A DNA stretch of 64,000 bases, taken from assembly GCF_002843355.2 (NCBI RefSeq), contig NZ_PJAI02000005.1, positions 166,663 to 230,662 of the forward strand, in the 5' to 3' direction. Shown here piece after piece: positions 30,001 to 37,956 of the stretch (position 1 is its first letter; each line of letters opens with the position of its first letter). Both the position numbers and the translations under genes were made by a program. The stretch comes from Colwellia echini (GTDB lineage: Bacteria; Pseudomonadota; Gammaproteobacteria; Enterobacterales; Alteromonadaceae). The notes below the pieces were generated by a model. That model was not told where the DNA came from. It saw only the letters and a program-made list of their open reading frames with translations, and searched no databases.

Positions 30001-30928
30001 CATTGCCACGGTTAGATTGTTTTATGTCAGGTCTGCCTGGCTCTTCTAAACGCTGTAACTGGCCTAAAGAATTTGGAATAGCCGTTTCAGGAAACTGATT
30101 GATAATATTACGTCCACCACGTTCAAATACACGAAAAATATCGCCTGATGGTACGTTTTGCCATTTGGGTAATGGGTAAAGAATGGGTAATACACCATGA
30201 TCTTTTGTAGCTTTTTCAAAGTCGGCTAATGGCGGACCTGCGATCGCTGTAGCTTCACCTTCTCGAGTATATGCTTCACCTAAAATATAGTTTTTATAAG
30301 GCAGAATATTATTCGCATAAGATGCTGCGCCATATAACATGGCGCCTGTTGCCATTATGCTACGTTTTGCGGCTTGAACGGTTGGCATATGACAAGCCCC
30401 ACACGACTCTTCAGCAACTCTTAAATCAGATGGGTTTACAAAACGCACATATTCAGGAGATTCACGGTTTAATAAGGTGTAACTATTTTGTGGATTAGCA
30501 CTGGCAGGGAAATTCCAATCCGCAGGATAACTCGGTAATACATGAGCTTTATTGAAACTCTCAGTATAAATTGCATCATCCTTCTTGGCATCAAAAGGTT
30601 TAATAACCGCTGAATTTCCGCCGTGACAATCAGTACAACCTAAAATAACCCCCGGACTTTCATGCATGGTCATACTGTCAGTGTCGGTATGACAGGTTAA
30701 ACACCCGGTACTTTTTTGCAATGCTTGCTCAGGTGTTTGGTTTTTAGGTGCAGGAGGCGTGTAGCTATAATTCACCGCAACTTTATTGTATATTCCTGCG
30801 GCTACAACGGTGAATGAGCTCAATGCGCTGAAAAACAAAACACATAACACTGCCCATGCGGCAATATTAGTCGTGATTCGACTTAGTAGATTTTTACTGT
30901 TTGTTATCATGTTAATTTTACAGTTCAT
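27002..30928 (-). CDS. Decaheme cytochrome c with C-terminal LVIVD-type beta-propeller
   Basis: The 1308-aa secreted protein has an N-terminal signal segment (about 20-45), ten CXXCH motifs spread over about residues 75-800 and a propeller region (about 880-1230). The propeller repeats have the LVIVD pattern, for example GLVVLDLDNPLKPKYL and GLAIVDITKPESMKTY. No lipobox is seen. No clear ribosome site precedes the ATG at 30928; an ATG six codons in is an alternative. The next gene upstream encodes a beta-barrel, so it is probably the large outer-surface or periplasmic heme module of a porin-cytochrome conduit. The propeller may bind a partner or electron acceptor. Confidence 0.83.
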   Translation of the reverse strand: MNCKINMITNSKNLLSRITTNIAAWAVLCVLFFSALSSFTVVAAGIYNKVAVNYSYTPPAPKNQTPEQALQKSTGCLTCHTDTDSMTMHESPGVILGCTDCHGGNSAVIKPFDAKKDDAIYTESFNKAHVLPSYPADWNFPASANPQNSYTLLNRESPEYVRFVNPSDLRVAEESCGACHMPTVQAAKRSIMATGAMLYGAASYANNILPYKNYILGEAYTREGEATAIAGPPLADFEKATKDHGVLPILYPLPKWQNVPSGDIFRVFERGGRNIINQFPETAIPNSLGQLQRLEEPGRPDIKQSNRGNGTGGRISVPLLNTHKTRLNDPLMWFLGTNDNPGDFRTSGCGSCHVVYANDREPRHSGPYAEFGHTGQTQTVDPTIAKQEDGHPIKHVFSRAIPTSQCMSCHMHQPNMFMNTFLGYTMWDYEADAPAMFPKKQKYPTDEEKFKSMQTNPEGAAVRGLWSEQDFLRDVWTKNDEMNDTQFADYHGHGWNFRAVFKKDRKGNLLDKENEVIDPKDPQKFDKSVHMSSVHLDVGMHCVDCHFSQDNHGNGHVYGEVAGAVEIDCVDCHGTVKDYPSLKTSGPAAPPGGTDLSLIRNPDGKKRFEWKSDGLYQRSLLWPDLEWKLSLLKDVVDPKNKEFNAKAARSKMMAKDTTNQHWGTDVEADNLAHSNDEMECYTCHQSWTTSCGGCHLPIEANWKTESKHYEGGESRNYASYNPQVVRDQIFMLGRRGDINGGKIAPIRSTSGLVLSSTNSSREKIYVQQPPISASGYSSQAMNPHFAHTVRKEETRVCSDCHLSKDSDNNAIFTQTLGLGTDFIDFIGYHAYVGGSESVEAVQVTEWEEPQAVIGSYLQKYVYPDFYQQHIENEMEIDIGYSHSSGQVNCMQLRGEYLYAAAGEKGMVVYDVASIANKGVSQRIITSPASSLGQDTTVESTNATCVSLVTTQPVAPERNQGELMRVANQEKPTHPIYTYALITDAEEGLILTNIDTLADGEPRNNFLTRALTWNENDVLKGAKHITVGGRYVYIIADAGLVVLDLDNPLKPKYLTTVALNKGHSVAQQFRYLFVTDADGLKTIDITEPENAFVVTDNTIKLEQANRVFVSRTFAYVAAGKDGLAIVDITKPESMKTYQVFNANGKLTDAQDVVIASTNASLFAYIADGAAGLKVVQLTSPESQPRFYGFSPDPKPVLIAWYPTSSSALSLSRGLERDRAVDETGGQVSVFSRLGSGPLTEADMKGLYLDKNNKPWFVEDTIEEVGKEIHFGVETPKLVVPEILANKLAKQLAEIKAIKAVAEPSTDAKE

Positions 30929-30984
30929 AGTGAAAGTTCATAGTATTAATACAACTCATACATTTATGGGCAGCCATAACGTAA

Positions 30985-32970
30985 TTAATAAGCCAGAATA
31001 ATGTTGGTCAAAATAGAGTAAGGCGTTCCGTAATCGCTTCCATATAACTGGTCAAAACCTGATCCAGAAATAAGGGCTGCGGCAGAGAATCTAACCACTA
31101 CATTTTGCGATTGAAACGGTCGCCAAATAAGTGCTGCAGATAAATCTTGTCCTAAGTTTTTATCAATATTACCCTGTTGTCTTAAAGTTTCTAATACACT
31201 GATATCGTCAAACCATAATTGATTCAGATTCATAGAGACTTTTAATTCAGGTAAAATATCGGCATCAAAACCAAGTCCAATTAAGCGTAAACCTGGATTA
31301 ATAAAGTTTGATTGCCCTTGCTCTTTACTTGAACGTAATGACGGTAAAATACCGTTACGCCCTGATAACGCCACGCCGCCCCCACCAATTAAAGGTACGG
31401 TTTGACGAATAAAAAAACTGGTGTCAGCGCCAGCAAATTGCGGGTTTTCAAAAATAGCATCAAAACCTTTAGCAACACCGTCATAAGGATCGTCATCGCC
31501 AGAGGCTAATAACAAAGACAGTTTAGGTCTAAACCAATCAACATCTAACGACAACTCTGTTGCTAGAAAATAGGCATTAACTTCGTCTGTTGCATCACGA
31601 TAACGTGCATCGGTTTGTTCGCCTAAAGCATAATAAGCCGAGCCAGTTACATTAACGCGTCCAAAATGACCATCGCCACTGTAACCTAAGTAAGTAACAT
31701 CATAATCACGTGAAAATCGCTCTTCAAACAATGAGGCTGGACGAGTAATAAATCCATTGGTGTCATACTCAATTTGACCTTTTTCACGATTACGGTTGTA
31801 GGTAACACTCGCTTGTGAAACAAAACCTTTCACGGGAAAATCTTGCCAATATAAATTAGCAGTAAATACATCATCATTTCTAAGCGGTTTAGTGACATCA
31901 TTTAAACCACTGTTAGTATCTTTTTCTAAGCGCCTAAACCAAGCAATATTATATTGAAAAACGTTATTACTACGATTACCAAATAAGCGAATACCTAGTT
32001 GCGAGTCTTGAAATAAAAAGCCACGAAAATCCGATGAAAATGGCTGAATTCCGATACGTATACTGTCAAAATCAAAACGATGCGAAACATTACGTAAGTG
32101 TTTATCGAAAAACGCAGCTTGAATGCCAACAAACTTATCGGTACGTTTAGTACCATTATCACTGCCAACACTTGGGTCTATGTTGAGTATGCCGCGCTCA
32201 TCAAATTCAACTTGGTTGAAATTAAAAACAGCCGTTAACCTAAACTCATAATCTGGCGGTCGAAAGACGGTATCGCCTTTGTATACCACTTGCTCAACCA
32301 CAAAACTTTGACTAAACACACTACCATTACCATTGGCTATGGTATCTAAGCTATTGGGTTTACTTGTGGTAGCGTTACCTACAGGTATTGGAAAGTTTCT
32401 ATTTTCAATAACGGTGTCAGAAATGGCAATTATGTTATAAAACCAATCTTTTCCCCAAACCGGTATATCACCTTTAAGTGGATTTTGTCCGTTGTAAGGG
32501 TCCCACAAATTAGTTTCAAGCCCTAGCGACTCAACTATACCCCACCTGTCTTCTACAACAGGGCCTAGCGCAATGGTTTCAGTCCAAGGGCTGATCCTTT
32601 CATCATCATTACAGGGTGTTAATTGGTACTCATCCACAGCGCGACCTGGACGTTGCCGTGCTGCTTTTACAATACCGTCACCACACAATAAATGTGCTGG
32701 CACAATACCCGTTTTACTCGCTTGACTTTGCACCGCGGCTTTATCATTTGTTTGCTTTTCAGTTGTCTTTGCTACTGTGTCTGAGCCAGTCACTCCAACT
32801 GCCTCTGCAACTGTCGCTCCGACTACACTTTCAACTGGCTCTGCAGTTTTCTCTTCAATTTGCTCTGCAAAAGCAGTCGGCATAGCTAGGTTGAATACCA
32901 TGTTAATTGCTATGTTGAGTGCTAAAAAAGTAGCTGCGGATTTAAATACCATCACAAACGTCCGCTTCAT
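30985..32970 (-). CDS. Outer-membrane beta-barrel, proposed porin of the cytochrome conduit
   Basis: The 661-aa protein has a signal peptide ending at Ala-Phe-Ala, a low-complexity Ala/Val/Thr/Glu segment (about 37-85) and alternating amphipathic strands to a C-terminal Leu-Ala-Tyr, as in outer-membrane barrels. It is not an evident MtrB homologue. Its location between decaheme genes suggests the sheath through which hemes cross the outer membrane. The start overlaps the upstream stop by 29 bp; an ATG at 32952 would reduce the overlap. Large DUF1302-type porins are the alternative class. Confidence 0.65.
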   Translation of the reverse strand: MKRTFVMVFKSAATFLALNIAINMVFNLAMPTAFAEQIEEKTAEPVESVVGATVAEAVGVTGSDTVAKTTEKQTNDKAAVQSQASKTGIVPAHLLCGDGIVKAARQRPGRAVDEYQLTPCNDDERISPWTETIALGPVVEDRWGIVESLGLETNLWDPYNGQNPLKGDIPVWGKDWFYNIIAISDTVIENRNFPIPVGNATTSKPNSLDTIANGNGSVFSQSFVVEQVVYKGDTVFRPPDYEFRLTAVFNFNQVEFDERGILNIDPSVGSDNGTKRTDKFVGIQAAFFDKHLRNVSHRFDFDSIRIGIQPFSSDFRGFLFQDSQLGIRLFGNRSNNVFQYNIAWFRRLEKDTNSGLNDVTKPLRNDDVFTANLYWQDFPVKGFVSQASVTYNRNREKGQIEYDTNGFITRPASLFEERFSRDYDVTYLGYSGDGHFGRVNVTGSAYYALGEQTDARYRDATDEVNAYFLATELSLDVDWFRPKLSLLLASGDDDPYDGVAKGFDAIFENPQFAGADTSFFIRQTVPLIGGGGVALSGRNGILPSLRSSKEQGQSNFINPGLRLIGLGFDADILPELKVSMNLNQLWFDDISVLETLRQQGNIDKNLGQDLSAALIWRPFQSQNVVVRFSAAALISGSGFDQLYGSDYGTPYSILTNIILAY

Positions 32971-35152
32971 CAGAGTTTATAAACGGGGCTTGTGGGCAAT
33001 TCACATAACGTAAAATTATTGATTGATTTGGTAGGTCTATTTTATCGGCGCGTATCGCTTGTGGTGCATTACTTAAATTAGTTGCCAGCGCTAAACCTGC
33101 TTGATGTACCGCCAAAAATGAAATCATATCATCTTGATCAACGCCATCACCCGATACTCCAATACCACCTATTAACGTGTCGCCTCGATAAATGGGTACA
33201 CTACCTGGGAATATTTGAATTCCATTCGCTAAACCAGCAATTTTATTCGGGTTAGTAAAAGCTGCAGTTGTTGAAAAACCAGTATTGCCAGTACAGTTAG
33301 TGCCAACATCTGGTACTGCGCCAAGTACAAAAGCAACATGTTGAATTAATGAGTTATATATTAAATCTGACTGTAGGCCAACACTGAATACGCTCCATTG
33401 CCCTGCTGGTTTACTTAATGGGCCAGGAGGACCTGCGATAGGACCATCAGGGAAGTTAGGTCTTGATAAGTTACCACCCGCGCGATCTGAGAATGCAGTA
33501 AACTCACCTGTAGTTTCTAATGCTTGAGGTAGCCCTATAAACGTTTGTAAACTTGATACATAGTCGCTCAGATCAATCAGTGGACTTGTTAGTAAGGGGA
33601 TCCCTCCAGATAAATCAATAGGCTCTGGCAGTGCTGCTAAATATAATGGTGGTGGCAAAGCACGTAATAAATCGGCAGGGGCATTAGTTAACTTACCTGT
33701 ACCTGAGAAAAAAGCTGCGGTTCTTGCTTTTTGCAACGAGACATCTGAGCCAAAAATGGGTGCGTCTCGAGTTCTTGCCATGCCTAATATAACGCCGTTG
33801 GTGTCAACAACTGATACTGAAACTCGAGCTTGTGAGCCATTTGGCTGACGTATTTGTGCGCGAGTTTTATTAGCAAGGCTAATCGCTTGATTAAGTAATT
33901 CTTGTACTTCAACTTGGCTTAATTGATTACTTGCTAAACCGCCAGGTTGATCACTTGCCGCCGTTGCAGGAAAACGATTATTATCATTACTATCAGCAAA
34001 AATAAACGCATCAATACTATTACCGTTACTGTCTTTAAATAAGTTGGAATCAGCAGGAATAATGCCCGAGCCCGGTTGACCAAAAGCAACACCGGCTAAT
34101 ACCGTGCGATTAATATCACCTGCACTAGTCATATCAGCTTCACCACCGTCATAATAACCAGGAACAGCAACAAGGCTACCGACCACATTATTAATATCAG
34201 TAAAAGTAGGAACAGAAGTTAAATCTGTGGTTTGTAAATCGTTTATCAAAGCATCACTAAAGCGAGCGGTTTTGCCAACAATAGTGATCACATCGGCACG
34301 CCTTTCAAGTGGTGCGGCAAAACCAAATGTACCCGCTAAAGCAATTAGCTCGTCGCTATCAAGATCAAAATTACTGATCACTTTATCTAAACCGTAAATA
34401 CCGTCTGAAATAACTCCGATAGCGCCAACAGGTGTACCTGCTTTATATAAAGGAAATCCACCTGGGTCTGCAGCCAAGCCTAACGGTGCTCTTAATGGGC
34501 CTGCGCTTGGGGTATCTAATGAGTTAAAGCGTAAATTAAAATCATTACAAGCCAGTTGACTAAATTGCACGCCAAATAAAGGACCTGATGGCGCATTATT
34601 TTCGCCTGGATTAAAGTTTTCTTGGATAATTTGACTAGCCGTGCGAGTTGTAAAAGCATTACCTTCTGAAGAGATATAACTACCAGTAATCGCTTTAGAG
34701 ATAGCCGCCATGGTATCGGGAATAATATTTACGCCCTCTAAACCACCAACAACAGTTGGAAATGAAGTATTAGCTGTAGAGCTTATGGTAATAAACTGTT
34801 CAGAGCCCGTCATTCTGTATACGCCAAGTACATTACCCATGCGATCAGTTACGGCTATTGTCGCTTTCGCTTGCAGCGCTTGTGCCTCGGCAACGGCTTG
34901 GCTAATAACTTGTTCAACATCGGCTTGCGTTAACAATGAAGTTGAGGATGCGCAAAAGCCGATACAACCATTTGCAGTACTATCGCCATTACTGTTTGCA
35001 ATTGGTGTGTTATCCACTGCTGAAACTTCAGCTGTGTTATCAGTGCCCTCACCGCAACCACTTATTATTAACGTTAAAAAAGCGACAAAAAAGAATAAAG
35101 TCGACTTAGGCAAGACCTTAGACAATACTGGAGAAAAAATATTACTCTTCAT
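32942..35152 (-). CDS. Lipoprotein with two GlcG/HbpS-type (heme-binding-like) domains
   Basis: The 736-aa protein has a lipobox Ile-Ser-Gly-Cys (Cys33) and two GlcG/HbpS (DUF336) domains. Both start with ADVEQVISQAVAEAQ- or VEVQELLNQAISLAN-like helices followed by a beta strand with VTDRMGNVLGV or VVDTNGVILGM. The HbpS branch binds heme and senses redox state. Domain 2 keeps a GDTLIGGIGVSGDG motif. GGAGG lies 9 nt before the ATG, which overlaps the previous stop by 11 bp. In this cytochrome cluster it may be an outer-membrane heme or redox partner; that role is inferred. Confidence 0.78.
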   Translation of the reverse strand: MKSNIFSPVLSKVLPKSTLFFFVAFLTLIISGCGEGTDNTAEVSAVDNTPIANSNGDSTANGCIGFCASSTSLLTQADVEQVISQAVAEAQALQAKATIAVTDRMGNVLGVYRMTGSEQFITISSTANTSFPTVVGGLEGVNIIPDTMAAISKAITGSYISSEGNAFTTRTASQIIQENFNPGENNAPSGPLFGVQFSQLACNDFNLRFNSLDTPSAGPLRAPLGLAADPGGFPLYKAGTPVGAIGVISDGIYGLDKVISNFDLDSDELIALAGTFGFAAPLERRADVITIVGKTARFSDALINDLQTTDLTSVPTFTDINNVVGSLVAVPGYYDGGEADMTSAGDINRTVLAGVAFGQPGSGIIPADSNLFKDSNGNSIDAFIFADSNDNNRFPATAASDQPGGLASNQLSQVEVQELLNQAISLANKTRAQIRQPNGSQARVSVSVVDTNGVILGMARTRDAPIFGSDVSLQKARTAAFFSGTGKLTNAPADLLRALPPPLYLAALPEPIDLSGGIPLLTSPLIDLSDYVSSLQTFIGLPQALETTGEFTAFSDRAGGNLSRPNFPDGPIAGPPGPLSKPAGQWSVFSVGLQSDLIYNSLIQHVAFVLGAVPDVGTNCTGNTGFSTTAAFTNPNKIAGLANGIQIFPGSVPIYRGDTLIGGIGVSGDGVDQDDMISFLAVHQAGLALATNLSNAPQAIRADKIDLPNQSIILRYVNCPQAPFINSDEADVCDGI

Positions 35153-37079
35153 CTTTGATAGCCTCCACTTTACCTTCTGTACTTGTTGCTACTGGCTGAT
35201 AAGTAAAAGGACTTTTTGAGTGGTTTAACGAGTTATGTTGTAAAAAGTGACCTACGCCATTACTCGCACCTACTTTGCTAGCACTACCTAGAGTATGAGT
35301 TTGGGTGTCATGAAAATTATGACAATCAATACATGTATTAGGGATTAAATTTTTACTGTTTTCACTACCATGACATTGCTGACAATTTTCGATATCCGGC
35401 ATTAAAATATCATTACTCAGCTCTGATGATGACGCTGCATGACACGTTTCACATTCATTAGTTTGGTGCGCATCATGGGGGAATTTAGCTGCAGGTAACC
35501 ACTGTCTTGTTAATTTAACGGGTTGAACCTGCCAAGGTAGTTCAGCATTACTATCTTTAGTTACCACATGACAAACATCACAGGCTTGGCGTTCAAAAAT
35601 ATCAGTTGCCGCCACGTAAGCTCGGCTTTCAGCCCAAACTAAGGCATCAGTTCTGATAGTGTCTTTAGTCAATTTTTCAATAGAGGCTATAGTATTTTCA
35701 TTCAATGAATGTTCAAAATCTTTACGTAAACCTTTATCTCTACCCGGTCTTCTCGCGTCTCTTACCGTAAATAAATCTCCCGCTTTAACAATATCCGCTT
35801 GCGTAGCATCTTTATTTAAATTCTTGTAAATATAACGAAATGCATAATATTCTCGCATCATTAACAGTACTTCATCAGGCGAGCCATGCGGTACTACACG
35901 CATAGGATCATCAACGTCAAATGTTAAAGCATGACAACTTTGGCAATTTTTCTCCATCGTAATTGGCTGCATTTCACGGCCATTACTTTCAGCAACATGA
36001 CAATCAGCACAAACAAGAGTTACATCACCCGTGGCTGATTTAATCCCCGCTGGGTCCATATGTAATTGATGTGAAAATTTAAGATTAGACTCTTCGCTAC
36101 TTTTATTATCTGTTAATGCAATACGTTTCGGTTGCCAATCAATAATGTTTTTGATGCTCTTTTCATTATCAGTTACTGCGGTTAACACGCTGACATTAAA
36201 AGCTGGGTGATCATGTTCAAAGTCAGTCGCTCGATCAAGTTTCGCATGCGCAGACTGGGTATTTTGATCACCATTAACCATCAAAATTTCTATTGAGTCG
36301 ACATGACAATCAACACACATTTGCTGCGAGTAATCAGCCAACGTTTGTTGTGGATTATGCTCTTTATGACAACTGGCACATTGAGTTTCTTCATTCACCG
36401 ATGCCGATAATGCGATATCACTAACGTGTCGACCAACTGTGCTATGACATGATTGGCAGGTTTCATTACTTGTTGGTACAAATAATTCGGTATGACATTG
36501 GGCGCAATCATCCCCCATAAACTTGTGCGGTTTAATTAAATCTCCGGCTGACCACTGACTATCACTTGGCAATGGGCTTTGTCGCAAAGTATCCATCCAT
36601 GACGGACTGATAAGTCCGATAACTGGTAATACTAAGCATAATAGAGTTATCGACAAAAACAGTGTCCAACTCCAGCTGCGCTTACTCATGTTGATATCAT
36701 TGAAATTTAACTGATAGCGTTTTTGTAACGCAGCTTGTTCAATAACATTAACACTGACCAAAACCACTAAATCGTAATTAGATTCTGTCGGTAGTAAGGC
36801 AATTTTATGGCCTGATATTTCAATTTCTTCGCCAACAATTAAAGTGCATTTTTTTACCACTTCATTATTTTTAATAACATATTTACCCAAGGAAGCGCTG
36901 ACTTTTCCGGCATTGTCTTGGATAGTTATTTTGGCATGATTTAACGCTACTTTAGGATCGGACAACAAGATATTTTGATTGGTACCACGACCAATACTTA
37001 ACACATTATTGTTATGTACTACTTGCTCAGAAACTTCTCCTTGTCCCTGCTTATTTATATATCTAATGAGTAATTTCAT
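35142..37079 (-). CDS. FHA-domain/decaheme cytochrome c fusion, membrane-anchored
   Basis: The 645-aa protein has an N-terminal FHA domain (about 1-100), one membrane helix (about 134-156) and ten CXXCH motifs across about residues 190-605. The FHA core reads SIGRGTNQNILLSDPKVALNHAKI-like: Gly-Arg is kept, but the usual Ser-Arg before x-His is Ala-Leu, so phosphothreonine binding may be lost. Topology would put FHA in the cytoplasm and hemes in the periplasm. AAGGA lies 6 nt before the ATG. The fusion could dock a cytoplasmic partner to the electron chain, perhaps the Fe-S/FAD protein two genes upstream. Confidence 0.88.
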   Translation of the reverse strand: MKLLIRYINKQGQGEVSEQVVHNNNVLSIGRGTNQNILLSDPKVALNHAKITIQDNAGKVSASLGKYVIKNNEVVKKCTLIVGEEIEISGHKIALLPTESNYDLVVLVSVNVIEQAALQKRYQLNFNDINMSKRSWSWTLFLSITLLCLVLPVIGLISPSWMDTLRQSPLPSDSQWSAGDLIKPHKFMGDDCAQCHTELFVPTSNETCQSCHSTVGRHVSDIALSASVNEETQCASCHKEHNPQQTLADYSQQMCVDCHVDSIEILMVNGDQNTQSAHAKLDRATDFEHDHPAFNVSVLTAVTDNEKSIKNIIDWQPKRIALTDNKSSEESNLKFSHQLHMDPAGIKSATGDVTLVCADCHVAESNGREMQPITMEKNCQSCHALTFDVDDPMRVVPHGSPDEVLLMMREYYAFRYIYKNLNKDATQADIVKAGDLFTVRDARRPGRDKGLRKDFEHSLNENTIASIEKLTKDTIRTDALVWAESRAYVAATDIFERQACDVCHVVTKDSNAELPWQVQPVKLTRQWLPAAKFPHDAHQTNECETCHAASSSELSNDILMPDIENCQQCHGSENSKNLIPNTCIDCHNFHDTQTHTLGSASKVGASNGVGHFLQHNSLNHSKSPFTYQPVATSTEGKVEAIKDEE

Positions 37080-37091
37080 GTTAATTCCTTA

Positions 37092-37955
37092 TTACCAATA
37101 GATAAATACTGAGACAATATGTGTGATTAACGCTGCCAGTAAGGCAAATGAAACAGGGACATGGATGTATAACCAAAACTGTAATTTTGAATTATGTTTA
37201 ATGTCTTGGCGCAATACTTTTAACGCCCGTTGTCTGCTACCAAACAAGTCGATAATTTTTTTAAGTTGTTTTGACCTTGCTTGCTCGGTCACTTTAGCTA
37301 ATTCAATCACCAGTAACTCAATGCAAGTCGATTGATTTTCATTGGCTAAAATTTTGTCATCAACAACCAAGTTTGATTTATCTTTAATGCTAAGTTGATT
37401 AAATAAAGTACCGCCAAGCTCAGTACGCTCGAGTGCACTATTGATCATTAAGCTTAATTTTTCAGGCAAACCTTTAGCGAGTGAAGTAATTTGACGATCA
37501 AAATCTTCAATGGATTGAAAATACTCTTCTGTTGAAATAGAGTTTAAGTTTTCTCTTTTTTTAACCGGTAAATAAACATAAGCCCACGCACCGTAAAATC
37601 CACTAAAAATAGCAAAACACATTAGTATGTATGCGAAAGTATGTACATTCATGCCAAACTGAAAACCGGTATGTAATGTTGCTAACACCAGTAAAGCACT
37701 ACCTAAATAAACATGGGCTGATAACCAACCTTTCACTGTGCCAAAGTTTGAAGCGTAATCTCGCTTGCGTCGGCCAAAGTACATTAAAAATACTATTAAT
37801 AACGCCGACACTGTACCTATGGTATAACCAAACCAAGTACCGCCATTTTTAGGCTGAGCAGGATCATGAAAAACATAAATAATTGAGAAAATAACCGTTG
37901 TCCAAAGCGCTATTTTTAAATAACGATAATTAAGATAAGAAATAAAATTATCCAT
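37092..37955 (-). CDS. Cytochrome b-like integral membrane protein
   Basis: The 287-aa protein has about six membrane segments with His residues spaced for b-heme ligation: HVYLG and TLHTGF in the middle, VHTFAY, and HVPVSF with THIVSVF at the end. A hydrophilic loop (about 130-240) divides the halves. It resembles ferric-reductase or cytochrome b561-like quinol-linked cytochromes, so it may pass electrons from quinol or from the upstream cytoplasmic FAD/Fe-S protein to the decaheme. The ATG at 37955 follows the previous stop directly; an ATG at 37976 overlapping that gene is the alternative. Confidence 0.68.
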   Translation of the reverse strand: MDNFISYLNYRYLKIALWTTVIFSIIYVFHDPAQPKNGGTWFGYTIGTVSALLIVFLMYFGRRKRDYASNFGTVKGWLSAHVYLGSALLVLATLHTGFQFGMNVHTFAYILMCFAIFSGFYGAWAYVYLPVKKRENLNSISTEEYFQSIEDFDRQITSLAKGLPEKLSLMINSALERTELGGTLFNQLSIKDKSNLVVDDKILANENQSTCIELLVIELAKVTEQARSKQLKKIIDLFGSRQRALKVLRQDIKHNSKLQFWLYIHVPVSFALLAALITHIVSVFIYW

Positions 37956-37956
37956 A

